Shown here: piece after piece, positions 50,465 to 60,760 of the stretch
How positions within the stretch are numbered: position 1 is the first letter of the stretch
Layout of the letters: every line of letters starts with the position of its first letter
Source: Trichostrongylus colubriformis
Taxonomy: Eukaryota; Nematoda; Chromadorea; Rhabditida; Trichostrongylidae
Length of the DNA stretch: 64,000 bases
Assembly (NCBI GenBank): GCA_963978905.1
Contig: OZ022256.1
Coordinates: 29,785,426-29,849,425, forward strand
Reading direction: 5' to 3'
Translations under genes and position numbers: made by a program
The notes under the pieces: model-generated
Told to the model about the DNA's origin: nothing
What the model saw: only the letters and a program-made list of their open reading frames with translations
Database searches by the model: none

Positions 50465-50478
50465 TGGTGCATCGGCCG
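50465..50478 (+). other. Primer binding site, tRNA-Gly type
   Basis: TGGTGCATCGGCCG begins at the first base after the LTR. It is the complement of CGGCCGATGCA plus CCA, the 3' end of the widely conserved tRNA-Gly(GCC). The match is 14 nt, by my knowledge of that tRNA. Confidence 0.75.
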
Positions 50479-51386
50479 TAGGTAACGTCCCCGTTCGACC
50501 ATCTATCGAATGGCGGTCGGTAAAAGCGGCCCTACCACTGCCCATGGGAATGCGCGTAACCTTTCCTCCCTCCAACCAAATAGTCCAGTAAATGCGCTTG
50601 TTGAGTATAGTTCATTAACTAGGGTGCTAAGTACTCTAGAGCCCTAGGCCTTTACGCTTGTTGAGTGGTGGCAGCCTTAATAGGGTAAACGTCTGCGCGC
50701 AAGGGTTACTAGTAGTACAATACCTAGGCAAATCAGGACGTGGGAGCCGGGACGGTTGACAAGGTAGGAGCTAGCGCCTTAAATGAGACACGGGGGTCTC
50801 AGCCGCAGTCACCGAAAGGGTGGCGCTGGTGGATCGCTATCCTGGAAGAGGAGGTAGACTTGTAGGTACGTACCACATGCATGTTAGTCCCACTACTGGA
50901 GTGGGCGCACTGAGAGAGCCGGCTCGTTCCTCTACCATGTGGGTTGGCCACCCAATAAGGTAGAAAGGATAGGTGTTAAAATCTGGTTTGGGTCTACCGG
51001 CTCCACAAACCCTCGGTCAACGTCTCCGCCCCACCTCCTGACCATTTATGCATTATACTTGCCACCCGTATAACTGGTACACTAGTTCAAACAAAACTCG
51101 GTCCAACGACCCAACGACACTACAGTGTAATACCGGCATAACTTCGAAAATAGTTGCAAGAAAGATGGGGAGATATGTCAACAAAAACATATTCAATTAC
51201 CATTTCATCGCTTTATCGCTCAATTTACATTTACTATGTAACGTACTCACGCCGTCTTCTCGTCACGAGTGCTCGCTCTTAACATTGTGACGGTACCTAT
51301 GAAGTTTCAGGTTTTCCAAAACCCAAAGTTGGGAACATTCTCGTGGCCCACCCGTCACTACAGCAATCACTGCGCCGTCGTTCAAC
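50479..51386 (+). other. 5' leader of the BEL/Pao element
   Basis: About 0.9 kb without a long reading frame precedes the Gag-Pol ATG. AGGTACGTAC at about 50864 resembles a splice donor. A CGCTTGTTGAGT segment occurs twice (near 50596 and 50656). Packaging signals are expected here for the family but cannot be identified. Confidence 0.6.
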
Positions 51387-54300
51387 ATGACTTCAGTCGG
51401 CTACCTCAAGGGTCAGATCACGAAGACCACCAAAGCGTTGGAAGAAACAAACCTACTGGCCCAAGATATACTTGCCGAGAAAGCCGCCGAAGAGGAAAGA
51501 ACCAGAGGGAAGATAGATATTTCAACAGAACGGACAAGACAATACATGGAGGTGCTGAACAAATTACAACAACAGTCAGGCAACCTACTCAATGACTGGA
51601 AACGAGCTGAGAGCTACGCCAACAAAAAGGAAGATGAAGAAGAAAGCTCCAGTATACTACAGGGGTTCCAAGAACACTGGGAGTCAACAAATTGCGAATC
51701 ACAGCTAACGATAGCGCGAATCAATACTTCATTCATGGAAAAAGCGGTAGAGGAAGTTCAAGCTGTGATAGCAAAACAGCAACAAAGAAGAGATGAAGCG
51801 GAACACCCAGCACCTATCCCAAGTCATTTAATTCAGACACCTAAGCTGGAACTACCAAACTTCGCAGGTGACATAACACTTTTCCCGGAGTTCTGGGAGA
51901 TATTCGCGACTGCAATACATAATCACCCATACATGACAGATGCTACGAAACTTATCTACCTGAAAAGAGCACTTCAGGGAGATGCAAAAGATGTGGTAGC
52001 ATCTGTACAAGTAGGGGACGATAATTACTCCAAAGCAGTCGAGTTATTACAGAACACTTATAATAGGCCTGAGCTACTACGGAACAGACTAGTGGACCAA
52101 CTGGAGTCTCTCCCTCCGGCAACCGAGTCTCCACTAGTACAGCGTACTACATTATGTAAAGTGAAGGCCATATGGGTCCAACTAAGCAGCTTAAACGAAC
52201 AACCAGGATCCACTATGACAATGAAAACTATTAGATCGAAATTCCCACAAAAAACAAGGGAAAAGGTGGGCGAATTAAGGAAAAGAAACGACAATTGGAA
52301 TACAGAAGACCTACTGTCTGCCCTTGACAGAGTCATTGATCAATTCGAGTTGATGGAGGACACAGATCCAACATCCATCAATGCGTCAAGGAAGGCAGGA
52401 AGTCGTAGTACACGAAGCCGTACACCTCCCTCAAAAAGCTACAAGACAAGGAACGACGGAAAGAAGAGGAATGCGAGTCCACGCAGCAGTAGCGATTCCC
52501 AGAGAAGACATTCCAACAGTCGGCGCTGTCGTTTATGCCTCCGAGGAGGGCATGACCCTACCGAGTGCGAAGAAATTCCTTCTCCGCACGAAAGGAGACG
52601 CATAGTGACAGAACAAAAACTATGTTGGAAATGTCTCCAGAAGGGACACCAACAATCCTACTGCGACGCACCCCTATGCAGCAAATGCGGGAGGAATCAT
52701 CATGCGGCCCTGTGTTTCGAAAGAAATCGCCCCCGTAGTCCAAGTCGATCCAATAGCCCACGACCACGTTACAGGCAGAGAAGGGATTCAGCAGAAAGCT
52801 ACTCCTCGACGAACAACTACAAAAATCGAAACAGAGTAGCAAGTAGGTCGCCGAGCCCAGATAGAAGAACAAGGCCTAGTACAAGAACACCTCGTGGATA
52901 TCGTCATGGATCCCCTCACCCAAAAGTTGGATTCCGACGAGGAGATACCAGATACACCTACAACAGTCACTCAAGAAGTCCAGCTAGAAGTACTACAGAC
53001 TCAAGTCAAACAGACAGTGAACTAGAGGCAACATCAGAATCACATTACAAAAGGGAATTACACGTCAACTCCACGCAAATAAGCAAAAAAGCCCCCCATA
53101 ATCAGAAAGAGATAATTACATGCAAAGCATCAAATACTGAGAATACTCCACGGTTAATGGTCGTAAAAGCAGCAACGACCAATCGTATTACAAAAAAGAA
53201 ACAAATATTAACCGTGCTCCTAGACAGCGGCTCGGAATGCAGCTACATCAAATTAGCCACCGCACAGAGTCTAGGGTTAAAGCTCAAACACCCCACCAGT
53301 ATGACAACAATTACAGTCGGAGGACACTCACACACAGAACAATCATATAGTGTCAAAATTATACTTCATAGTAGACAAAACGGGCAACCAACGAAACTCC
53401 ACCTGTGGACCAAGGGTTACATAACAAAAGTACCCGCCATAGGAGGAGAACACGACGAAAAACATGTCGTGGATAACGAGGGATATGAGGAGATTGATGT
53501 CCTGATTGGGATGGACCACTACTGGAGTGTAGTGGAATTCAACTCAGGCTATCAACTTCCCTCGGGCCTCGTGAAATCCTTCACAAAGCTTGGTCCCGTT
53601 TTGTCAGGACAAAAGTCATCGTCTATAACCAGATCATACTCCGCCTCCGAAACCATTGAGTCCGAAGAAATCAATACAAATCGTATGATAAGCGACCTCT
53701 TCGGACTGGAAGCCATAGGCACACAAGACGATGTAGACGAATCAGAAAAAAGTATAATTCAACACTACTACAATACAGTGAGGGTCAAGAACGGCCTCAT
53801 ATACGTCAAGTTTCCATGGAAGTCCTCACATCCCCCACTGGCTGACAATAAGGCACTTGCAGTACGCCGATTGGAAAATCAATATAACAAACTCCACAAA
53901 AATAGCAAAATGTGGAGTGAGTACTGCAAGACCTTTGAACAGCAGCTACAAGCAGGGATAATAGAGGATGTACAACGTCAAAAATCACATGGAAACAAAG
54001 AATATTACATACCACACCAGGCCGTAATCAAAGAAGACAGCAATACTACAAAACTCCGAATCGTCTTTGATGCCTCCAGTCACATGAGGGGCGCTCCCAG
54101 CCTCAATGACTGCATCCATCAAGGACCATCAATGCTACCGGACTTATGCGGTACCCTACTACGAGCTCGCTTAAGCCCCATACTAATCATAGCGGATGTG
54201 GAGAAGGCATTTCATCAGATCCGCCTACAAGAGGATCAACGAGATGCCACGAGGTTTCTCTGGCTGAAAGATACTACAAAGGGGCCTACGAAAGACAACA

Positions 54301-57140
54301 TCCGCATCCTACGATTCACCCGTATTCCATTTGGAGTTAACGCATCACCATTCTTACTCAACATGTCAGTAAAATACGCATTGGAGAGGGATAGTAACAA
54401 TCAGCTACGTGACGAAATATTAGCCAATACATACGTAGACAACGTGCTGATTGGGGCGAATACCGTCGAAGAAGGCCTAAGAAAACAAAAATTATGCAAG
54501 AAGACCTTCTCCAGGATGGGCATGAACCTTCGCGAGTTCATGTCGAACCACAACACGGTATTCGAAGCTATTCCAGAAAAAGACAGAATGAAAGGGACAT
54601 GTAGTACAGTCAAACTGCTAGGACTCAAATGGGATACCGAGATGGATACCCTAACGGTACCCATTAAAACAATATCCAAGGAAGTAGCCACAAAAAGAAC
54701 AGCCTTAAAAGCCATGGCATCAACGTTTGACCCTCTGGGTCTCCTTACTCCACTATTCATTAGACTTAAAATGTTCATCCAGGACCTGTGGATAAAAAAG
54801 TACGATTGGGATGACTCATTTGACGAAGTTACTGCGACGAGATATCAAGCTATTGTCAACGACATCAAAGGGTTCCGCAAAGACATACCACGGTACATCA
54901 ATACTACAAAAAATGCAAAGTACGACTTAATACTCTTCTGTGACGCATCACAGAGAGCCTACGCCGCAGTAGCATACCTAGTGTGTCGTCCGAGTAGAAG
55001 TCAACCCTTCAGCAGCTTGATATTCTCGAAGAGCAAACTGGCGTCTGCCGAAAAGGCCACCATTCCAAGGTTGGAGCTGATGGGAGCCGTACTGGCAGCA
55101 AAGCTAGTTCGCTTCATACGGAAACAGCTGAATATCGAGTTCGAATCTGTACACATCCTATCTGATTCACAGATAGCACTGTACTGGATCCACTCCTCGA
55201 AGCAGCTGAAAACCTTCGTCAATAACAGAGTCAAATACATCAAACAGGTCATGGATGAACTATCAGAATCCAAAATAACCAGCCATTTCCATTACGTCAA
55301 CACAGAAGATAATCCAGCAGACTGTGCAACGAGAGGCCTATCAGCCTCAGAATTAATACACCATATGTGGTGGCACGGTCCACGCTTTATACTCAATTCA
55401 CCTAACACATGGCCTAATTCATCCATGGACTTTACTCGACCCACACCTTCCGAAGAGGCGGAAGTCGAGCTTAAGTCTGCAAATACCTCAACTTCAGAAG
55501 GTTATACTTCATTCATCCAGTTCGAGAAAACCAATTCGTATAACAAGCTTCTTCGCATTACAGCATATGTTCTCAAGTACATAGGGAAACTCAGGCGAAA
55601 AGTCAATCAAAACATATCGCCAGAGAACCCCGAAGGACTACTAGATCACATCTCCCCAGGGCCCACCATTAATGGAGAGGATCTAGCAGCCGCGGAAGTA
55701 GTACTGATACGAGAACACTACCGCGAAGGAGTACTACAACTACAAACCAATATTACAAAACGATTCCAGCTCACACTCGACGAAAACAACATTTACCACA
55801 CCAGTTCACGCATGGCTAATTCAAACATGGATGAATCAGCAAAAAATCCCATACTTTTACTTCCAAAACATCACTTAACACGCATCATTGTAATACACTA
55901 CCACCAAAAACTATTCCATGCCGGGTCCTCTCACGTAGTTTCCGAACTACGCAACCATTACTTCATCCCTAAGATTCGGACGATTGTGAATAGTGTCATA
56001 TCCAGGTGCGTCGTATGTAAACGCCACCAAGGTCGACACTATTCCTACCCAAAAACACCGGATCTACCAAGTCAGAGGGTGACCCGGAGTCGTCCATTCC
56101 AGAATACAGGTCTCGACTACTTCGGACCTCTATTGATACGGCCACAGTGCGGAGCGGACCAAAAAGTATGGGTGTGCCTCTTCACATGCATGGCGACACG
56201 CGCCGTGCACCTAGAGGTTGTAGCGGATAACTCAGCACCTCAATTTCTCCTAGCATTCAGAAGGTTCGTGGCACGCCGCGGAACTCCAAATCTAGTTCTG
56301 AGTGACAACGCGCCCACCTTCAAGTTAGGAAGAGAGGTACTGGTCAATGAACTACACAACCCCAAAGAGGACCCCGTAGTACAATACTTCACAGCATCCC
56401 AGAGCCTCCAGTGGAAATTCATAACCCCCCTCTCCCCGTGGAAAGGAGGATTCTACGAGAGACTCGTGGGATCAGTGAAATCAGCACTCAAAAAGACAAC
56501 AAACAGAAAAATCCTAGATCTATGGTCGTTACAAACACTTATTTCAGAAATAGAAGCCATGCTTAATACACGCCCCATCACACCAGTACTCACCCACAAG
56601 TCAGATAACACATTCGTACTACGCCCAATTGACCTCATCAACCCCTATTTCACACCAGCCAAAACTACCATCGGCAATACAAGAATACTAGCACAAGGTC
56701 AACTGGACAATTCAAGCTCCAGCGAGTACCTTGTCGAATCCTACGTGTCACTAAAGGAGTCTCTGGAGACGTTCTGGGAAGCATGGCATAGACTTTACCT
56801 ACAAAGTCTAGCGGAACGCAACCAGAAAGTAACACCCTCCAAGATTGGCTCAAAAGACACGCCAAAACAAGGAGACGTGGTACTCGTGAGGACGGATAAT
56901 ACATCACGGTCATCATGGCCTCTCGGGGTTATAACACAAATCAACAAGTCAAAAGATGGGCTAATCAGATCAGTACAAATCAAAACAGGCAGTGGAAAAG
57001 TACTGGATCGATCGATTAATCAGCTGATACCTCTAGAGGTATCAGCGCAAGAAAAGGATTCCATACTACAGTCAAAAAGGGAATCTCAACCAGTACGAGT
57101 CCAACCGCCCAGAAAGGCAAAAAATAATACAAACAACTAA
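51387..57140 (+). CDS. BEL/Pao Gag-Pol polyprotein (1917 aa, intact)
   Basis: The frame is single and open. Domains in order: a charged coiled-coil start (1-130); a Gag capsid-like region of the Pao type (about 150-330, with PKLELPNFAGD and FPEFWEIF); three zinc knuckles (C381-C394, C413-C426, C431-C443); and a Ser/Arg-rich linker. Next come an aspartic protease (LLDSGSECS, 611-619), reverse transcriptase (RIVFDAS at 891, ADVEKAFHQ at 936, YVDN at 1016-1019) and RNase H (FCDAS at 1184, E1230, D1260, D1312). Integrase follows with an HHCC finger ending CVVC (1541-1544) and catalytic D1577, D1640 and E1691, then a C-terminal WPLGVI domain. The active-site box is YVDN rather than YVDD. The product would process itself, copy the RNA and integrate the DNA. 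Confidence 0.96.
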   Translation: MTSVGYLKGQITKTTKALEETNLLAQDILAEKAAEEERTRGKIDISTERTRQYMEVLNKLQQQSGNLLNDWKRAESYANKKEDEEESSSILQGFQEHWESTNCESQLTIARINTSFMEKAVEEVQAVIAKQQQRRDEAEHPAPIPSHLIQTPKLELPNFAGDITLFPEFWEIFATAIHNHPYMTDATKLIYLKRALQGDAKDVVASVQVGDDNYSKAVELLQNTYNRPELLRNRLVDQLESLPPATESPLVQRTTLCKVKAIWVQLSSLNEQPGSTMTMKTIRSKFPQKTREKVGELRKRNDNWNTEDLLSALDRVIDQFELMEDTDPTSINASRKAGSRSTRSRTPPSKSYKTRNDGKKRNASPRSSSDSQRRHSNSRRCRLCLRGGHDPTECEEIPSPHERRRIVTEQKLCWKCLQKGHQQSYCDAPLCSKCGRNHHAALCFERNRPRSPSRSNSPRPRYRQRRDSAESYSSTNNYKNRNRVASRSPSPDRRTRPSTRTPRGYRHGSPHPKVGFRRGDTRYTYNSHSRSPARSTTDSSQTDSELEATSESHYKRELHVNSTQISKKAPHNQKEIITCKASNTENTPRLMVVKAATTNRITKKKQILTVLLDSGSECSYIKLATAQSLGLKLKHPTSMTTITVGGHSHTEQSYSVKIILHSRQNGQPTKLHLWTKGYITKVPAIGGEHDEKHVVDNEGYEEIDVLIGMDHYWSVVEFNSGYQLPSGLVKSFTKLGPVLSGQKSSSITRSYSASETIESEEINTNRMISDLFGLEAIGTQDDVDESEKSIIQHYYNTVRVKNGLIYVKFPWKSSHPPLADNKALAVRRLENQYNKLHKNSKMWSEYCKTFEQQLQAGIIEDVQRQKSHGNKEYYIPHQAVIKEDSNTTKLRIVFDASSHMRGAPSLNDCIHQGPSMLPDLCGTLLRARLSPILIIADVEKAFHQIRLQEDQRDATRFLWLKDTTKGPTKDNIRILRFTRIPFGVNASPFLLNMSVKYALERDSNNQLRDEILANTYVDNVLIGANTVEEGLRKQKLCKKTFSRMGMNLREFMSNHNTVFEAIPEKDRMKGTCSTVKLLGLKWDTEMDTLTVPIKTISKEVATKRTALKAMASTFDPLGLLTPLFIRLKMFIQDLWIKKYDWDDSFDEVTATRYQAIVNDIKGFRKDIPRYINTTKNAKYDLILFCDASQRAYAAVAYLVCRPSRSQPFSSLIFSKSKLASAEKATIPRLELMGAVLAAKLVRFIRKQLNIEFESVHILSDSQIALYWIHSSKQLKTFVNNRVKYIKQVMDELSESKITSHFHYVNTEDNPADCATRGLSASELIHHMWWHGPRFILNSPNTWPNSSMDFTRPTPSEEAEVELKSANTSTSEGYTSFIQFEKTNSYNKLLRITAYVLKYIGKLRRKVNQNISPENPEGLLDHISPGPTINGEDLAAAEVVLIREHYREGVLQLQTNITKRFQLTLDENNIYHTSSRMANSNMDESAKNPILLLPKHHLTRIIVIHYHQKLFHAGSSHVVSELRNHYFIPKIRTIVNSVISRCVVCKRHQGRHYSYPKTPDLPSQRVTRSRPFQNTGLDYFGPLLIRPQCGADQKVWVCLFTCMATRAVHLEVVADNSAPQFLLAFRRFVARRGTPNLVLSDNAPTFKLGREVLVNELHNPKEDPVVQYFTASQSLQWKFITPLSPWKGGFYERLVGSVKSALKKTTNRKILDLWSLQTLISEIEAMLNTRPITPVLTHKSDNTFVLRPIDLINPYFTPAKTTIGNTRILAQGQLDNSSSSEYLVESYVSLKESLETFWEAWHRLYLQSLAERNQKVTPSKIGSKDTPKQGDVVLVRTDNTSRSSWPLGVITQINKSKDGLIRSVQIKTGSGKVLDRSINQLIPLEVSAQEKDSILQSKRESQPVRVQPPRKAKNNTNN

Positions 57141-58255
57141 TCCACACAAAAATATCACAACAAAAACCACTGAATTAAATGAACTATAACACTTACCTGT
57201 GAATAATACAAACAAAACAAAAAACACAACTTCAAAAATATTAACACAATACCAACAAACAGTTAATTCAATACCAATACTCAAACCTCATCACCAACAT
57301 CAAATAAAACATGATTAATACATAAAACACACAAAACCTACCTTCATGATAACACAAATAATGCAAAACACAAAAACCGACAACAACATCACTATAACAA
57401 ACCTGTTATCTCACCCAATTTACTAACCTCAACACCCCTCCAATCCTTTCACCTCGACTCTAATTAGTACACGCGCGTATACTTCGCCGTAACCTAAAGG
57501 CGCGAAGCGCAGTCAGGGATGAGGGTCCCGACGCGCAGGTCAAACGCCGATACGCAGCGACGCGCCCACGGCGAAATGCGAAAATCTCATTTTGCCACAG
57601 CGCAACGCTACAAAATGGTTTTATGCGACACCTTCTTTCCTTTATTCGATGTCGTATCGTTCGTGTGCTTATCTGTTATCTCGGTATTGTTGTCAACCCC
57701 CCCCCCCCTTAATACAACACATTTTCACTCAGTTCTTCGCTCAAAATATTTCATTCACCTCACTCCATTCTAATCACATCAAGCGCGCCATCATACAAAA
57801 TCGTAAATTCTGATTTTGAATAAAAACATTTTAGTTCACATACTATGCGCAAGGATCGATTGCGTAGTACATGTGCATAGATCCAATGCTCATTATAAGT
57901 TGCATTAATTCACTATCGATTTTTCGCAGACCATGCGTCAACGTAGTTATAATTAACACCTCTCCGCGCACTGTATTAACTCACCTCACTAAACACTTCC
58001 ACAAACTAACCGCTACGTTCTCACAATAACAATCACATCATTTTGTGTTAAGGTTCTATCTTAAGATTCTATCCTACGTAATCTTAGCTACTAACATTTA
58101 TAAGTAGAAGAGTCATCCTCCAGTCATCCTCACTAACCCATTATACCCATCGCTTCCTCAGTCATCGTCGTCGTCGACTAACCAAGTTACTATCTGCACT
58201 AACATTTCAGAACTTGGATATTGCTAGTAGTGTGCGAACGTCTTCATTGCCAAAC
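57141..58255 (+). other. Spacer between the two ORFs of the BEL/Pao element
   Basis: The first 330 bases (57141-57470) are almost free of G on the plus strand and rich in A and C, hence probably unstructured as RNA. Later there is a poly-C run (about 57699-57708). The spacer ends with CACTAACATTTCAG (58197-58210), a branch-point-like CTAAC next to a nematode-type 3' splice site, 45 bases before the second ORF's ATG. Confidence 0.7.
58197..58210 (+). promoter_or_regulatory. Putative 3' splice or trans-splice acceptor for the second ORF
   Basis: CACTAACATTTCAG combines a CTAAC branch-like motif with TTTCAG. Its position just before the second ORF suggests that this ORF is translated from a spliced or spliced-leader RNA. 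This is inferred from the sequence only. Confidence 0.45.
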
Positions 58256-60760
58256 ATGTCCAACCGAGACTATCCGCCAATGAGAGGAACACCCGCGAGG
58301 CGTGAATGGGAACGTCGTAGAGGTAGGTCTAGAAATGGTTCCCATCCTTCTCGTAGTTCACAATCTTCCTCTCGTATTTCACCTCGGTCTATTAGTATTA
58401 CACCTGCTCAAACGCCACAGCAGCCAGCTAATACAGTCAGCACTACAGCTGCCCCACCAGCACCTCGTGATACTACAGATCAGAGGCCCCAGCAAACACC
58501 GCCATTAGTTCAGCCCCAAATAAGATCAACTTGGGCAGAACAGATGGCCGCGGAGACTCCTCCAATAACAGCAACGACGGACGAAGGTACTTCAGGGAAA
58601 GAAAAAGAGAAGAAGAATGAGGACAAACTGGAGGAGAAGGAAATCTCCACAGCAATAGCAACACTCAGCGTGGAGAGAGACGACGAAAGAGAAGAAGAAG
58701 CGATGGACACCTCTCCGGTAGTTCAAGATAAACCACTAGTTCATGATGTCGACCCATCGGAATGGGCCCCCACCGCTCAAGCTCCAGCCACCTCCTCGAC
58801 CTCCACCGCACCCCCCTACACTATTAGGGACATCGTTGCGGGAGGAACGGAAGTACTAAGAGAGCGAGAGAGGAGAGCACAGAGCCAAGAGAGGAGGTCC
58901 GAAAGAATGCAAGCGGTCGTCGCGTTCCTGGAAGAGTGCCAAGCAAGCCGACGTCTCGGGAGACCAGGAGGACCACTTAGGCCTCCCCCGCACGCAGGCT
59001 CTCTCATCCCAAGAACGCATTCTATTTCAGGTAGTACATTCGATGTCGAGCCCTATTCGGTGGAGGAGCTGACAGCTCGCCAGTTCAGAACAGTGTTCGA
59101 CTATATTACTACAAACAATCTCATCAGAGATCAAATCCGAAACATGACTATTCCAGACCAACAAAGTATTTCAGCAAAACAATCAGACTACGAAGCAGCC
59201 GCAAGAATAGTTCACACTCTTCAAACCTTACTCGAAATACTCCAGCAAACCACTGTGTCATTCCACAACCTAGCGGTCCTGCTCGTGAGAAGACAACCAC
59301 TAGACTTTCGCTTCATGCACCTCACGGGCTGGATCCACGAATTGACTCATAATTTGACCGCTATTTCAGTAAACAGAGACATACTTCAGGAACTCACAAT
59401 CCCACGCTTATTTCAGTGGGGACCAAGTTTAGATTGCTTTAGAGCAACTCTTCAATTATTCAATATTTCAGAACAAACAATCACAGAAATATTTCAGTAC
59501 GCGTCGGCCGTATCGGCTCATGCCACTCGCATGATTCGAGTCTTAGAAGCTCATCAAATGGTTCACTTCATGAACCGTAAAAGGCTCAGGGTGACCCAAG
59601 AAGATGAGGATTATAGACTCAACTCAGCGACAGGCATGATCGAGATGTGGCCTCAGGAGCCAGAGTCCTATATGCAAACGCTGAGATGGTGGCGCGAAAA
59701 CTACTCCGAAGCCCTCATGATCAGGACGACGGAGCAATACCTAGCCATCTCAGATGTAGATAGGACCCTACGTCAGCAGGCTCAGCAACCACCTCGCGTA
59801 GTTCAGAGACAAATACCACGTATTACAATTCCCCAAGTTCAGCCAGTTCAGCCACCTATTTCATGGCCTCGCGATCCCACTCCTCTTGGGCGGGAGGCTG
59901 GACCGCAGTCCACCCAAGCCAGGCGCCCGTCAGACTTGCCCGCTCAGCCAGCACGAGAATCTAGTTCAGGAACACAGCTGGGCAAGAGAAAACATGAGAG
60001 AAGCGGCGCCCCTTGGGATACTACAAGACCTCCACCAGCGAAAGCGAGGCGTAGTCCATCACGTAGGCCACGCAGCCGCAGCCGATCGCGCAGGCCGCGG
60101 AGCCGTAGTTCAGAGCTGAGAGAGACACGTAATACAGCACCATTACAACCTCACTTGTCGACCTTCCCTACCCGTAACGTGCCCCCCAGCGATAGGGTGG
60201 AAGGATGTGTTTTCTGCGGGCTGCGAGATCACTACTCTTCGGACTGCTATCGGCACCCCTACCTCAGCAGTCGTGCCGCCATAGCTGAGAGAGAGGGGAC
60301 TTGCAGCAACTGCCTCAAGCAACATTACGGAGTCTGCATCCGCAAAGATCCGTGCTCGACGTGCAAGGAGGAGGGCCACCACAGAGCCTTCTGCGTTTAT
60401 AACAGGTTCGCTATCATGGACATGGACATGGCTCCAGATCGTCTATACGACCTCCTTCGCACCCGAACTTACCGATCGCCTCCACCGGGAGCGATCCCTC
60501 GCCGACGTTACGAGCGGCCGTTCAGGGAGAGAGAAGAAGCCGCCGAACCCTTCGAGACGTCAGGATACACCGAACGCTCGCGTCCTTCGAGTTCGGCTCG
60601 ATACGAAGACCAACCAGGCCCCTCCGGAACCCAGAGGCAGTCAGACCAGCCGGGTCCGTCCGGGCTCTCCGGGCGACCCAGAAGAGAACGCGCCCGATCC
60701 CCCTCCGAGGAGGGAAACATGGGAGGGTTCTCTCCCGCAGAAAGCACCGACACGTGGTAA
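58256..60760 (+). CDS. Second Gag-like zinc-knuckle protein in the envelope position (834 aa)
   Basis: The frame opens before 58256; I chose the first ATG (MSNRDYPPMR). The N-terminal 240 residues are Arg/Ser/Pro-rich, with an acidic Lys/Glu stretch at 112-148. Residues about 265-510 are predominantly helix-forming and lack Pao capsid motifs such as FPEFW. A basic Arg/Ser region (576-620) could be a nuclear or RNA-binding signal. Three zinc knuckles follow: C651-C654-H659-C664, C683-C686-H690-C694 and C700-C703-H708-C713. The 18-residue gap between the first two equals that in the Gag of the first ORF. The C-terminus repeats DQPGPSG. There is no signal peptide, membrane segment, protease or polymerase motif, so it is not an envelope protein. 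The role is unknown; nucleic-acid binding is inferred from the knuckles. Confidence 0.85.
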   Translation: MSNRDYPPMRGTPARREWERRRGRSRNGSHPSRSSQSSSRISPRSISITPAQTPQQPANTVSTTAAPPAPRDTTDQRPQQTPPLVQPQIRSTWAEQMAAETPPITATTDEGTSGKEKEKKNEDKLEEKEISTAIATLSVERDDEREEEAMDTSPVVQDKPLVHDVDPSEWAPTAQAPATSSTSTAPPYTIRDIVAGGTEVLRERERRAQSQERRSERMQAVVAFLEECQASRRLGRPGGPLRPPPHAGSLIPRTHSISGSTFDVEPYSVEELTARQFRTVFDYITTNNLIRDQIRNMTIPDQQSISAKQSDYEAAARIVHTLQTLLEILQQTTVSFHNLAVLLVRRQPLDFRFMHLTGWIHELTHNLTAISVNRDILQELTIPRLFQWGPSLDCFRATLQLFNISEQTITEIFQYASAVSAHATRMIRVLEAHQMVHFMNRKRLRVTQEDEDYRLNSATGMIEMWPQEPESYMQTLRWWRENYSEALMIRTTEQYLAISDVDRTLRQQAQQPPRVVQRQIPRITIPQVQPVQPPISWPRDPTPLGREAGPQSTQARRPSDLPAQPARESSSGTQLGKRKHERSGAPWDTTRPPPAKARRSPSRRPRSRSRSRRPRSRSSELRETRNTAPLQPHLSTFPTRNVPPSDRVEGCVFCGLRDHYSSDCYRHPYLSSRAAIAEREGTCSNCLKQHYGVCIRKDPCSTCKEEGHHRAFCVYNRFAIMDMDMAPDRLYDLLRTRTYRSPPPGAIPRRRYERPFREREEAAEPFETSGYTERSRPSSSARYEDQPGPSGTQRQSDQPGPSGLSGRPRRERARSPSEEGNMGGFSPAESTDTW

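Noticed and set aside
58256..60760. Second ORF read as an envelope gene because of its position after pol
   Set aside because: There is no signal peptide, no transmembrane segment and no cysteine pattern of a glycoprotein. The C-terminal cysteines form CCHC zinc knuckles instead.
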